The notes under the pieces were generated by a model. That model worked only from the letters and a program-made list of their open reading frames with translations, had not been told where the DNA came from and searched no databases. DNA of 64,000 nucleotides from Pseudo-nitzschia pungens (taxonomy: Eukaryota > Bacillariophyta > Bacillariophyceae > Bacillariales > Bacillariaceae): the NCBI GenBank assembly GCA_037355855.1, contig CM074763.1, positions 806,001-870,000 on the forward strand, written 5' to 3'. Below, piece by piece: positions 1 to 12,000 of this stretch. A program made the translations under genes and the position numbers. How positions within the stretch are numbered: position 1 is the stretch's first letter; each line of letters starts with the position of its first letter.

Positions 1-1544
1 GTTGGATTAGTTTTTTCTGAATCAGTAATTGTTTCAGTTGCCCAAAGCTCATGCTTTCGACCTCGAATATTTCCGTCAATAGCTTGTCGCAGAGAATGTT
101 CGATCTGTCGGTAGGATCGTGCAGATCATTGTCCTGAATGTATCGAAACAGGGACATGGAAATCTCGTTGTACGTCAAAAAGGTGGGAACGCGTATATCG
201 TTTTCTAGAGGAATCGGTTCGTCGTTAACCGCGGCGGAGTGCGACGATTCTGCCTTGGAGTGTTCGCTTTCGCCGGAACCCGTTTTCATTTCGTCGGAAT
301 CATTCGCTTTGAATTGCGACCCACCTGTTCCGGTGTCAGCGGCGCTCTTTTCGAGGGCGTGCCGGGGAAAGAAACGTTTGGCCAAGACGGGATGGGCGAT
401 CTGATACACGGGTTCGGCATCGATGTCTTGTTGGTGCCGGAACTGATACTTGCTCGTGCCTATCCTAGTGCCCGGACGGCTCGGATAGAGTTCGATTTTG
501 GCGACAACGCTGTGAAATTTCATACCCGGTGGCGGGGGACGCTCGGAAAAGTGATTGTTGTACTTGACGAAAAACGGCGTTTGAATCGGGGGAATCGGAT
601 TTCCTCCACACCAATTTCGTGGGATCGGATGCCTTCAAGAGTTTCGGGTTGACGGCAACGGGTTCTTCTTGTGCCTGCTGTCCCGATTTCCGTTTGTTGG
701 AGCGCGATTTCTTTGCGGTAGACGTGGACGGCAGTGCCGATGGATTTGCCTTCCCCTGAGCAGCGCCCCTGGGTTGGTAAATGGTCCGAAAGGTAACAAC
801 GAGTTTGTCGAAACAATGAGTAAAGACAAGAGGCGGAACAGGATCTTCCTCCTTCTCTCCAATTTTGTACGACTGTTGAGTGCGATCCGGCGTTGTGCTT
901 GGAAGGGAAGAATTGCCGGCACTGCCCTTGTTCGCACCGGGCGTTGTGCTCGACGAGGCCTCGTCGCCATCCGTTGCGTCGCCCTTGTCGGACGACGCTT
1001 TGGATTTTTCATTGGGACGCAGCTTTTTGTTGCTCTTGGTGTCGTCTTCGATCACCCGAGCCGACATGACGCCTTCGCTATCCACCTTGGCAGCACTGGC
1101 GTGATCGATGTTTCCCACCAGCAGCTTCCCTTCGATGGCCAGCGTCCAAATCCCCTTGAACTTGTCGAAAAAATGCGACACGAACATCCTGAGGTGCGTC
1201 CGACGGTGCGACGGGGTCTGTTCTAGAAGGTTCATGATCCTGCGGCGCGACCGCGAGACGTGTTCCTCCACACGCATCTCCAGTTGTTCGATTTTTTCGA
1301 GCCGCCGGAAAAAGCTGGCCCAAATCTCGGGAACCCTCGACGCAAGGACGTGATGGCTTGAAGTTTCTTCCGAGGCTTGAGGCTCTTGCGAGGTGGCTAT
1401 CGCTGTGGAATCCAACGAAACCACGGATTCTCCTTCTGCAACGCTCATGGGCACATCGTCCTTGTCGAGACTGCTCGTCTCGGCAGCAGTTGGACTTGCG
1501 ATTGTCATGACAATGTCGCCATCATTCTCATCGCTTTGGTTCAT
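1..1544 (-). CDS. BAF60/SMARCD-like SWI/SNF subunit, partial, one frameshift
   Basis: Likely accessory subunit of a SWI/SNF chromatin-remodelling complex in the nucleus. The ATG is at 1544. The first frame has a heptad-rich segment (RLEKIEQLEMRVEEHVSR), then RTHLRMFVSHFFD and WTLAIEGKLL, which match the BAF60 core, then HCFDKLVVTF and KLVWRKSDSP. That frame stops at 465, but the family sequence continues in the next frame (PFFVKYNNHFSERP, then GMKFHSVVAKIEL). It ends in a SWIB-type segment at 1-230 containing LFRYIQDNDLHDP and NILCDKLLTEIFEVESMSF. The switch falls at a G5 homopolymer (588-592), so a one-base indel is the simplest explanation; an intron there would remove conserved residues. 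The C-terminus lies beyond the left edge. Low-complexity Ser/Thr/Lys inserts separate the conserved blocks. Confidence 0.8.
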
Positions 1545-1758
1545 CTTTCGAGTGGATTGTAATCTTTTCTATGGATCTAGCTCAACGGCGAATAAAGCAA
1601 TCGAAACTCCCTCCCTCTACCGAAATCAACCCGTTGGATTCCTTCCGGTTACCGATACTTTTCGAGAGTATGAGTATGGAAGACGGAAAGGGTAATCTTA
1701 CTCGTAAGGTTTACCTGGTATGGAACTGATGCTGACCGCTCCGATGTTCATTGTCAAT

Positions 1759-1793
1759 ACCTCACAACCGGTAATTACTACCCGTAGAAGTAC
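1759..1793 (+). repeat. Direct repeat, copy 1
   Basis: A segment beginning ACCTCACAACCGGTAATTAC is repeated at 2562-2596 in the same orientation with almost no change. The two copies bracket an ~800-bp block that contains the CAA tract and the minisatellite. Confidence 0.8.
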
Positions 1794-2237
1794 CAGTACG
1801 AGCCTATGAGTCACATAGTAGTCATACCTATAATATCTATTACATAATACATACCATTCTTGTGTTACAAATTACGAAGTTACTTGGACATGGGTCGAAA
1901 CCACACTTTTGAAAAGTGCGAATATACACTTTTTTAAACTTTGCTACTAATACTTACACTCCTACCCACGGAAACCAACAACAACCCCAACAACCCAACA
2001 ATCCCAACCCCAACAACAACAACAACAACAACAACAACCCCAGCCCCAACAGTGTTAAGAGTGGTGCAGTGGAGGTGCAAGTGTTTCGGTGATTCGATTG
2101 CTGGAGAAGAAGAAGAACATGGGTAATGTATGTAAGGTTACCGGTACAATAGTTTAAAAGTGTGGGTAAAAAGTGTGGATTAGACCTAAAATAAGTGTGT
2201 TAACGAACGGGTACCAAGTTACTTCAGTTTGATCAAT

Positions 2238-2520
2238 CCGTACATCCGGGTTTTTTTGACACTTATACATACATCCGGAATTTTTGGACAGTTATATATC
2301 CGGGTTTCTTTTACACTTATACCTACAAATCAGAAAGTTTTTGACAGTTGTATATCCGGATTTGTTTAACATTTAAAGTTCTACATCCGGGTTTTTTGGA
2401 CACTTATACATCCGGGTTTGTTTAACATTTAAAGTTCTACATCCGGGTTTTTTGGACACTTATACATCCGGGTTTGTTTAACATTTAAAGTTCTACATCC
2501 GGGTTTTTTTAACACTTATT
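2238..2520. repeat. 56-bp minisatellite with degenerate upstream copies
   Basis: Units starting at 2383, 2439 and 2495 are spaced exactly 56 bp and are almost identical. Each contains two ACATCCGGGTTT-type cores separated by a CACTTAT or AACATTTAAAG spacer. Upstream, from about 2238, are more diverged half-units with the same CATCCGG core. The decay towards one end suggests repeated local expansion. The array is not coding. Confidence 0.85.
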
Positions 2521-2561
2521 AGTGGAGTTGTAAAAATTAGAATTGAAAATACTACGGTATT

Positions 2562-2596
2562 ACCTCACAACCGGTAATTACTACCCGTAGAAGTAC
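2562..2596 (+). repeat. Direct repeat, copy 2
   Basis: Second copy of the segment at 1759-1793. Both copies continue into a GTAC-rich stretch. No transposase ORF or terminal inverted repeat was seen between them. Confidence 0.8.
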
Positions 2597-2917
2597 GAGT
2601 ACACTGGTATACTATATTATGAAGTACAAAGATTGATAGTTTAATGTTTGAAGTCCGTCCTTCATACGTCATCCAAAATTGTTTCCGTAGAAAGCAGAAA
2701 ACTTCAAAAATTGCCGACTGGCTGGCTGACTATTGATTGCTACGAAGACTCGTACTGACGCGTACGTATTGTCTCCTAAAAGTTACTCACATCAGATTGT
2801 TTTTTATCGAATTGTTTCCATCCCATTTACATTCCATGAATTCCATTGTCTATCGATTCAACAAGGAATGATTTCCTTGGTCTCGTTGTAGGAAGGGACA
2901 AGACGGCTGACACAGAA

Positions 2918-5699
2918 ATGTTCCTGTTGTTTCTTCTTGTGTGCTGTTGCCTCTTGCTGCAACAGACAAGCGCGTTTGGTCCGCCCAATCCGTCGACACG
3001 ATGCATGCCTTCCAAAAAGTTCTCTCGTCCGCTGCGAATGGTAGCGGGGGACGATTCGGGCAGGAGCACGGGGAACAGTGACGAGGACGAGGATTCGTTC
3101 GATGCACCTGTTTCCAACAACCCCAAGAGCCAGATGACAGACTACATCACGATGTTTCTCGACAAAAACGCCGCGGAAGAGGGCAAATCCGAAAGCGGCG
3201 ACGAGGACAGCGCCGATCATGCTGCCCGAATCGCCGACGCGACTCTGGAAGACATATCCGAGGCTACCCACCTGATTGCCATTCCATTGGACTCCTCACA
3301 CGAGCTCCTGATAGAACTCGAATCCGTTCAGAGAGCGATTCTGCACCACTGCCCTATCTTGCTCGACGCGTGCATCAGTGGTACCATGACGAGGTTGCCC
3401 CTGCTATACATCCAGGCACCCGATGCGAACATCAACGACAATCCGCGAAATTCGGCCAGCGTCACTGCCTCGCTGGCTCGCACCATCAAACGCTTGGTGA
3501 AAAAGCACATCTACGAAGCATCCGGAAATGATAGCGGCGACGACGGCGACGACGAAAGCACCTTCAACGCGGAGGGATATCGTCCCCTCACCATGACCTT
3601 TCAGTCTTTGGAAATTGATGGCGGAAACAACAACATTTTGAACACGGTGGGAACATTTTGCGATGTGAACGATGAGGACGACCAAGATGACGAGGAAGAG
3701 AGTTCAAACGACAACGGAGCAGAGATAAGTCTGAATTACAACGAACGACGATTCAACAATCTCATGAAGGACCTCCAATCCGCGATCGCTGCCCAAGGAT
3801 GGAAAATGGCCTTTTCACCGGATCCGAACAAGGCCGATTACGTGCGAGATGATGATACTACCACGCAGTTGTTCCGTCCGCGAGTGCCGTTCATGGAACT
3901 GCCGAGGAGTTTCGACGAAAACATCAACCGATTCAAAAACAGCGAACTCGAAATCACGGACGAAAACATGAAGTTCCTCCGGGCGGAAGAGGGAGGCAAC
4001 GGCATCTCGCCCATCTTTTGGTCCAATTGGTGGGAGGATGTCTTTGTGCGCAACCTTCGATTGCAAGAAATCGGGATCTATCCCACAAACCCGGTGCTGG
4101 ACGACGCCGAGGACGACCCGAGTTTGAAGGTCCAAAACGAACAATTTTATCTTCCCTTCGAAACCGTCGCGCTGCCGGACGGAACCGACAAAATGATCCA
4201 ATCGGAGAAAAAGTTCCTCGATTACCACGAGCAACGGATGAAGGAAAAAGAGGCCGAGTTGATGAAGGAAATCAACAAATCGAACGAATCGGAACCTCCG
4301 GAACAACTCTCGGAAAATCCGTTGTCGCCGGGATCACCGACATCGTCTAGCGAACCCGACATTCTCTTGACAAAGACACGGAAGAGGCTAGAGAACATTT
4401 ATTTGAGAAATGCGGGCATCGAAGATTCGGACGCGTTGCTGGAGCAGCTCGAAAAAGAGTCGCAAATCGACCAAGACAACGACGACGACGACGTAGTCGG
4501 CCTTGCCTGAGACGAAGGACTCGACACGAGGCAAGGACGACGACTACATCGAGGACTGGATGCGACAAAAAATCATGCAGGCCAAAAACAAGTCCTCCGG
4601 TACCGTGGAAGAAGCATCGGAATCGACGGAAGAAACAAAGGAGACATTCGCACAGAAAAATTCGGCCGATGGCACCCAAAACGACGAACCGTCAGAAACC
4701 GACGCCTCCGTTGGAAAGAAAGAAAGCGATTACATGGAAACCTGGATGGAGGAAAAGATCAAAAGCGCAGTCAACAATCTGGAGAGCGTCAAAAGCCGAC
4801 AATACGTTAAGAAGGAACCCAAGTACTCCATCGAGGACAATCCCGTTTTCAAGGCCTACCGGGACGGCAGCCTCAGTCAGGCCAAGGCCGAGGCTCCGGT
4901 CGCCAAGAAGCTCGGACCGTATCCCGGAAACGATCATTTCGTGGGATTCTGGAAGGTTCTGGTCAATCCCATGGGAGGCGAGGACAACACCCGGAGCGAG
5001 GACGGGAGCGAGAACCTGATCCTCCGCGTGGACGGAACCACCGCCGCCGGCCCCACTCTGAATCCCGACACGAGGCAGAAAGCGGCCGGGGGGACTTGGA
5101 AGATGCTTCCGCAGGAGAACGGGGACGTCCTGCTGCGGATCCGGCTGGTGATCCCCCCCGAGAAAAACCGCATCCTCGTAATGGAGGGCCGCGTCGTGAA
5201 GGGATCGCCGGTGGGAATGAGTCTGGCGTCCAACACGTTCGGCATTCCCCAAGTGGAACAACGGGCCAAGGAGGCCGGTGCGAACGACGAGGACAAACTA
5301 ACGTGTTCAGGCGAGGTAAGGACTTGTTGAATTATGTTTTTTGCAGACTCCTGTCGACCACGGCATCGATGATTGAAATCATTGAGCATGCTCCAAATTA
5401 ATTGGGAGCAAGGAACAACATCATGTGCAACCCACCAACCAAAACTCACATCACACACGTTGCGTCTTTTTCGGTTTCGCTTTTTGTTCTTTTCGATTAT
5501 TCGTCGCTACTTCGCCACCTTCACGACTCCCCGAAACAAATGTCGCTCGGTTTGATGGCGGCAGGCCTGGATCGAGGACGCCGTTACGAAAAAGAACCGG
5601 ATACGAGCGGAGAATTTCTACATTGAAAAAATCTCGGGTGGGAAGGATCCGGACAGCTATACCATTACGATCCCCAAGACGCTTCGGCGACTGGACTAG
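2918..5699 (+). CDS. Plastid-targeted protein of unknown function
   Basis: The start is the ATG at 2918, chosen because it begins a signal peptide (MFLLFLLVCCCLLLQQTSAF) ending in the ASAF-like motif TSAF typical of diatom plastid import; the frame is open upstream but has no better ATG. A long acidic region follows. The first frame stops at 4510, while coding sense continues in another frame from about 4503, so a one-base indel near 4495-4510 is likely. The second part contains two related motifs, DDYIEDWMRQKI and SDYMETWMEEKI. It ends in a conserved-looking globular segment (HFVGFWKVLVNP, LRVDGTTAAGPTL, AAGGTWKML, RILVMEGRVVKG). An intron at 5316-5564 (GTAAGG to CAG) joins GE to AWIEDAVTKKNRIRAENFY, with the stop at 5697-5699. 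I do not recognise the family. Confidence 0.7.
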
Positions 5700-6108
5700 A
5701 AGCAGCTCGACGTCAAAGAAACGAACGTCAGTGAAACGAACGTCTATGAAACAACCGTCAATGACGAACGCTAAGATTCTGCAAGGAATACGACTGAACA
5801 ACAAAATTTTGCGTTGCCATCGGTCGGCAATCATTCTAGACATGTATTGTTTTGGTGCATCGTCAATCGTAGTATCGTACTGTAGTCATCGCTTTATTTC
5901 GCACGACGCACTCGAATGAACCCGCGGCGCAATCGCGGCGAGGTACTTTGCTAGACGTTTTCGCGATTCCATCGTTTGCAACGCCGCATTGGAAGCGCAA
6001 GACTTTGTTTCGCGGGGTTCCGAGACGAACGAACCATCCCCGCGTCATGATATTGCCACGGCATTCGAAAATCACCGCCGCAAGCAACCCCCGTTCGAAT
6101 TCGTTCCA
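5700..6108. other. Short spacer between convergent genes
   Basis: This 409-bp stretch holds the 3' ends of a plus-strand and a minus-strand gene. Three imperfect repeats of an AAACGAACGTC-like sequence occur at about 5720-5765. Nothing else was recognised. Confidence 0.6.
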
Positions 6109-8239
6109 TCACCGTACCATCTTGATGAGAATGGGTCCCAGACTCAGCGCGAGGGCCGTGGCAGAGGCGTACCCAAGGATCCCAATGAGCAGGGCCGGCA
6201 AGACCAGCTTGGGCCACTCCTTGGCTTGAGCCATTGCAGCCTGGATTGACCCAAAATAAAAAAAGACAACAATATCACACATTCACGAGCAACGCAAACA
6301 AATTCCATGCGGGGAAGATCGAGGAACGAAACGGTGAGTCAACCAATGAAACGGCACGACAAAGCAGGGAAGAGCGCTTTGTGGTTGCCACGGCACACTG
6401 AGTGCACCGCACCCGAACCAAAAACAACGCAAAACGCAACGCGGTGCTTACCGCCGTGGTGGGACCCCCCACGTTGGCGTTGCTGGCCAGGTACAGCTCG
6501 CGCTTGGGGAGCCGCAGCATCCCCCGTCCGATCGCCATGAGCGTTCCGAAGTGCACCCCGATCTGCAGCGCCGAAAAGGCAAAGAGCGCCGGCGCCTTTT
6601 CCACCACCATCCTGATCGATCCGGCGGCCCCCGAGCAGGCAAAGAACATCTGCACGAAGATGACGCCCAGGGCCGTCCCCGTCTCGCTGAGGCGGGCAAA
6701 AAAACCCGGAAAGACCGTCGCCGCCGCCACCGTGAGGGCGGAAATCAGCGGGAGGGAGGAGGTCCCGGCCGGGAGCAGCGATCTCGTCAGAAAGGATCCG
6801 GCCGTGACCAGCGACGAGGCGACCGACAGCGAAATGGCCAGCGACGGGAGCGTGATGGTCGATCCGGATCGGGTGGTGTCTTCCACCGCGAGTTCGGAGA
6901 TGATCGGTTCGGGTCCCTTCGAGGCGTCGCCGCCGGTGGCATCGCCATCGCCGTTGTCGCTTTGGCTCTCGGTTTCGGTGGTTTCGGAGGCGTCTTCGTC
7001 TCCCGCCTTGGCAATCCAAAACAAAAAGGCAAAGTAGAGCGCCACTACGACGTTGTCGGCGGCGACTGCGATACATGAATAGAGAGAAAATAGAAAGCAC
7101 GAATGAGACAATCGCAAAGAGAACAAGACGTTGAGCAGAGTGCATCGAAATTGGTTCGCGGTGTGCTGTATTGCACTGCACTGCATCGCATCGCATGGCA
7201 TCGCATCGCACACGAATGTGTCTCCGACGCGCCCCGTCGCAGTTCGGTCCCCTTCTGTTCAATGTGCTACCACTACACCACTACTGTTTCGTCGGACTTC
7301 CTTTCGTCCGCGACGATGGTTCCGAACCACTCTGTCGTTCGCGCGGTTCGCGATAGATCGATAGCGATGCGACGCGACGCGACGCGATAGACCGCCGGTA
7401 AGTTACGTACTCGCCGCGGCCACCGCGTCCCCTCCGATGCCGAGGGTTTCCGCCACCGCCACGAAATTGATCGCCCCCCCGATGTGCCGCGCGGCCAGGG
7501 CGCAGGCCACGCGCCACCCGACGTCGGTCCCGACCGACTCGAGCGGCACGAGCGGAAAGGCGACCAGCGTGGCCACCACCGTCGAAAGGGCCCCCACCCA
7601 AAAGGCCGCCAGGAGCGTCCCGGTGTCGTTGACGACCCGCTTGAGGTCCGAGTCGAAGAGCAGCAGGGGGACCGCAAGCGGGACGAAGAAGCGGTTGACC
7701 ACCGTGTAGACGACCGAGTGGAAGGGAAGGACGCCGACGTTGGCGGCGATCAGGGCGAGCGCCATGGTGACCAGCGGGGCCGAGAGGGCCTTTCCGAACC
7801 GGGACCGCCGTTCCAGGGAGGATCCGAACGTCGACAGCCACAGGATCGCGGTGAGAACGAAGCCAACGTTGGAGTGGAGGTTCGATTGGAGGCCGACCAG
7901 GGAGGCACCGAGGCGGGTTTTCGAAGGGGTGGTAGCGCTGCTACTGCTGGTGCTGCCGGTGCTGGTCGAAATCATCGGCGTTTGCTTCGACACCGGCGGC
8001 GAGAGCAACGATCGTTGCGGTTTGCCGCCGAGAGATGGCGGGAAAGCCGTGGACCGTCCCCGGTTTTGCATCGGCGATCCCGACGGCGTGGGCATGGTAA
8101 ATGCCGAAACGCGGACTCCCGCCGTGGCGACGGCAATCAGCAGCAGCACAAGCAGTGGCATCAGTGGCATCAGTGGCAGTGGCAGTCGGGCAATTGCCTT
8201 GCGCTGGGTGGAATTGGAGTTGGAATTGGACGCCGACAT
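6109..8239 (-). CDS. DUF819 family plastid membrane protein
   Basis: About 524 residues in three exons: 8239-7411, 7065-6452 and 6240-6109. All junctions are GT-AG and the phases agree. The start at 8239 begins a Leu-rich signal peptide ending in GVRVSAFTMP, an ASAF-like plastid signal; the frame runs further upstream to 8368 but would bury the signal. The mature part has about ten hydrophobic helices, including NVGFVLTAILWLSTFG, SAPLVTMALALIAANVGVLP, LLAAFWVGALSTVVATLVAF and LVLPALLIGILGYASATALA. Signature-like stretches are ARHIGGAINFVAVAETLGI and IAADNVVVALYFAFLFW, as in the DUF819 family of predicted integral membrane proteins. An acidic insert lies between the exon 2 helices. The substrate is unknown. 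The exons are very GC-rich. Confidence 0.8.
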
Positions 8240-9006
8240 GTCGATGGCACCGGTCTTGCTTCGGGTGGCGATTGGGAGAGATGCGGTGAGAGGCAGCGAG
8301 ATCGACACTGCCTGCCGTTGCGTTCTGATACTTAGTAACTTGGCCAAAACGAGTGGAGAAAGAAACAATGATCGAATGCGAAAACATGAAAATACTCGTA
8401 CCCAACATCATGATCAACCGATCTTCCACCGGTATGGTAAGCTTTACCTGGTACCTTACGTAGGGTTAGGTTACCTGATACCCGAATACCCGAATCAATC
8501 ATGCATTGGAAGATCAGACTGCTTCCGGTACAAGTTGAAAGAAGACTTTGGTAACCTTGTAACCTTACTGTATCGGAATAATGATTGGATGGACCAAAGA
8601 ATGTCATCCGGGGCGTGCCGAACACAAGACTGTTCTCAACAAGTCCCGTGTGGGACGAAAGCTTCGCGCCATCTTTTTCACTTTTGGTCGAGCCAAACAA
8701 GTGAGGAATAAAAAAATAAGAAGAATGATGGAGCGACGGAACGAAAAACGCAACAAAAACGAAGAAGCAAAATCCGTCAGCAGGGAGCAGAGTCCGAGGT
8801 CCGAGCCCGAACCGGATACGATCTCTCAAATCAATCTCAATCAATCAAAGGGAAAACCGTCGGCAGACAGTGTTTGGTTTGACCACACACGAAAGACAGC
8901 GACGATCCTTGAGTTGCTTGTTTGGCTCTCGGACGTTTCGACGCAAAGGATACGATTCTGTGACTGATTGGAGACGTCGTGACGACGATAAAGAAGACGA
9001 GGAAAC
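8240..9006. other. Divergent intergenic region
   Basis: Lies between two divergent genes. It contains a cluster of the intergenic motif vocabulary at 8432-8570 (GGTAAGCTTTACCTGGTACC, GTAACCTTGTAACCTTAC). No coding signal was found. Confidence 0.6.
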
Positions 9007-12000
9007 ATGAGGAGTGCCACAAATGCGACGTCCGGGGCCAGGGGCAATCTCGGCGAGAAGCGCGTCGGTTGCTTGGACAAGAAGGGCAATGCGGCAGTCA
9101 CCAAGGGAAAAGCCAACGCGAACGATACCGAAAACGATATTGGCAACGGCAGCGGCAATGCTGCCAGCAGCAACCCTGCCGCCACCGCCCGCTACACGGT
9201 CCTCTACTACAAGCGCAAGAACAAGGTCCACAAATCGAGGGGAGTCTCCAAGCTCGACGGGGTTCTGATCGTGAACGAATCGTCCGCGCCAAAGGTCTCG
9301 GTCACCCTGCTTTCCTCCGATGCCGGGGCGGTCGTCTACAAGGGCAACACGAATCATCACCATCATCACCATCATCATTTGAAGTGTTGCGCTGGTGCGG
9401 ATGGAACGGGCGTCGATGACGGACAATCGTTCGGGTTTGCGGTGGACGAGACGGTCTCGGTCGGCGCCTACGAGGTGGAAATCCTGTCCCGCGACGATTC
9501 GGACCGCGCGGGGGGAACGAATCTTTCCCGAAACCATTCCGACCCTTTGGCGGGTCGCTTGCCGGGAGCCAGATCCAACCGATCCGTCTCGTCGGGAGCC
9601 AAACCGCGGCGCGTCGGCATTGGAAGCGGCGGCGGAAGGGGCATCGGAAGCGGCAGTGGAAGGAGCATTGGAAGCGGCAACGGCCTCTCGAGCCAGAGAA
9701 CGGTGGGCCTCGGTCATCGAACCGTCGGCACCGCCAGCGGCAACGGCACGGGCCTTCGCCGGGGAATCAAGCGACCCCTGGCGGACGCGAAACGAAGGAC
9801 ACTCCCCGGGGATTCCTCGGTTTCGTCTGCGGCTTGCAAACCCGCTTCCGAGACCAGCAACGAGGACGATAACGATAACGATAACGATAAGGATAACGAT
9901 AACGACGAGGAGATGGAGGAGTCGATCGACGGGATCGAATCATCCGAACGCAACGAGACCGCTACGAGCTCGGTTGCGTTGTCGATCGCGGGAGCTCCGC
10001 GTTCGAAGTTTCGCAAACCGGGTCTGGGTCTGGGGTTTGGTTCGCGCCCGGCCATTAGAAAGGGACTCGGGCACGTTCGTTCCATCGGTGGAACGAAACC
10101 AATCATTTCTCGTCCCGGAACAGCACTGTCGACCACTGGAGTAGCTACAGCAACAGCAACAGTAGCGGAGAAAGCAACGATAGCGAAAGCAACGACTGCG
10201 AAAGCAACGACTGCGAAAGCAACGACAGCGAAAGCAACGACAGCGAAAGCAACGACAGCAACGACAGCGACAGCGAGACCCAAGGTGACTCCATCTCTCC
10301 CAAACTTGTTTCCGGGAGCCATTGGGAATCTCGACGTCCCGCATTCCATTCGCACCAAGCTGCGGCCCCACCAGATCCGAGGAGTAGAATTTTTGTGGAA
10401 CTGCCTCACTGGAAACGGCAAGGTCGCAACGGTGTCCCCGCACATTGGCGAGGAGAACGGAGACGAGGACGAAGACGACGACGACGACGACGATGACGAT
10501 GACGACATTGCGATTCCATCGTTCGAGGGCTCTCCAAAGGGGTGCATTCTCGGCGATGGTGAGTGCCCTCCGCGAAAATATCGTCGATTTGAAACGGATC
10601 GGTCGCTCGGCCAGTCCATCAGCGATTCTCACAATGCCTTGTCGTTTTTGCCGATTGCTCTCCTCTCCCATTTTTGCGACACGTTGCATTCGGAACCCAC
10701 AGAAATGGGGCTGGGAAAGACCATGATGACGATTGCCACTATTTCGGCTCTTCACCGACAGAAAAGAACCAACGTGAGTTTCGTGATCCCGTCTTCTTTT
10801 TTGGCTCTATGTTCATCGCTCGACCTTGTGCTCTTCTCCGGCACTCATCCAATCTTCCCGTGTTCGCATCGTTTTTGTTGATTGTGATCACTGGAATTGC
10901 CACATTCATTGTTCGTTTTGATTACTGGCATTGTCTATCTCATTTCCATTGCTTTTTCAGAGATTCGTGGTGGTCTGTCCGTCCTCATTGGTCAACAACT
11001 GGGCAAGGGAGTTCGACAAGTGGCTGGGCAAGGTCGGTCTCCCGAAACGGGTGGTAGTCCGAAAGGGAGGGAAGGAGGGACTCTCGCAACTCCTGGCCTT
11101 CAACGCCGTCAAACCAACCAACACCTCCGAGGTCCTCATCGTCTCCTACGACCTCTTCCGGACCAAGGCCAGCGTTCTCGAGAACGCCCAGAACGTGGCA
11201 CTGCTGGTGGTGGACGAGGGGCACCGACTCAAAAACACGGCCGGATCGCAGACCATGACCGCGCTGTTGTCCCTGCCCTGCGAGGCACGGCTCTGCATCA
11301 CGGCCACGCCCATTCAGAACCACCTCGGCGACGTGCACACCATTGTCGACTTTGTGTGCCCGGGAGTCCTGGGGGATCTAGCCACCTTTCGCAGGGAGTA
11401 CGAGCGACCCATTGCCAAGGCGTCCCACAAACACGCCACGGCGGAGCAGAAACGGAGGGGCCGGGAACAGTCCCGGGTCCTGGACCGGATCCTCCGATCC
11501 TTGATGCTGCGCCGCCTGCAAAAAGACGTCCTGAAGCAATCGCTTCCACCCCGCCACGTCTGTCTGCTGTTTTGCCGACCCACGACGGAGCAGCGCGAGC
11601 TCTACCGGACCGTTGCCGGCGGCCACACATTTGGGGGTTCGTCCTCGCAAGAGCACCTGACCGCGCTGACGGGACTCCGAAAGGTGTGCACCCACCCCGG
11701 CCTCCTCGGAGCCAACAGCGACGAAAACGGGACCGCCGCGAGGGACACCGGCCTGCGCTGCGAGGCCTCGGGCAAGCTCCGGGTGCTGCGGCAACTGGTG
11801 GAGGAACTCCGGGCCACCGCACCCGCGGACAAGCTCGTGATCGTTTCCAATTTCACCAGCACCCTGACCGTGGTGGAGGAATGCGTCCTGAAGCCGCTGA
11901 AATTGTCCTTTCTGCGACTGGACGGGTCCCTGAGCAGCGCCGATCGGCAGCCCTTGGTGGATGCCTTCAATCGAACGTCCGCCGACGCGAATTTTGCGCT

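Larger units (their letters stand above)
1545..2917. other. Intergenic spacer rich in repeats
   Basis: No coding sequence was found. The spacer holds a CAA microsatellite (about 1976-2053), a 56-bp minisatellite (2238-2520), two copies of a roughly 35-bp direct repeat that flank both (1759-1793 and 2562-2596), and several GTAAGGTTAC-type motifs (about 1692-1712 and 2131-2146). It separates divergent genes, so both promoters should lie here; no TATA-like element stands out. Confidence 0.7.

Noticed and set aside
1941..2126. ORF across the CAA microsatellite
   Set aside because: Open only because CAA-type repeats lack stops; no flanking coding sense.
4503..5330. Separate small gene overlapping the previous one by 8 bp
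   Set aside because: The preceding frame ends abruptly in an acidic linker and the next starts in the same kind of sequence; a one-base slip joins them, and the C-terminus needs a further exon at 5565-5699.
7403..8368. Two independent membrane-protein genes at 6275-7213 and 7403-8368
   Set aside because: GT-AG introns in matching phase join them into one DUF819 protein, with a third small exon at 6240-6109.
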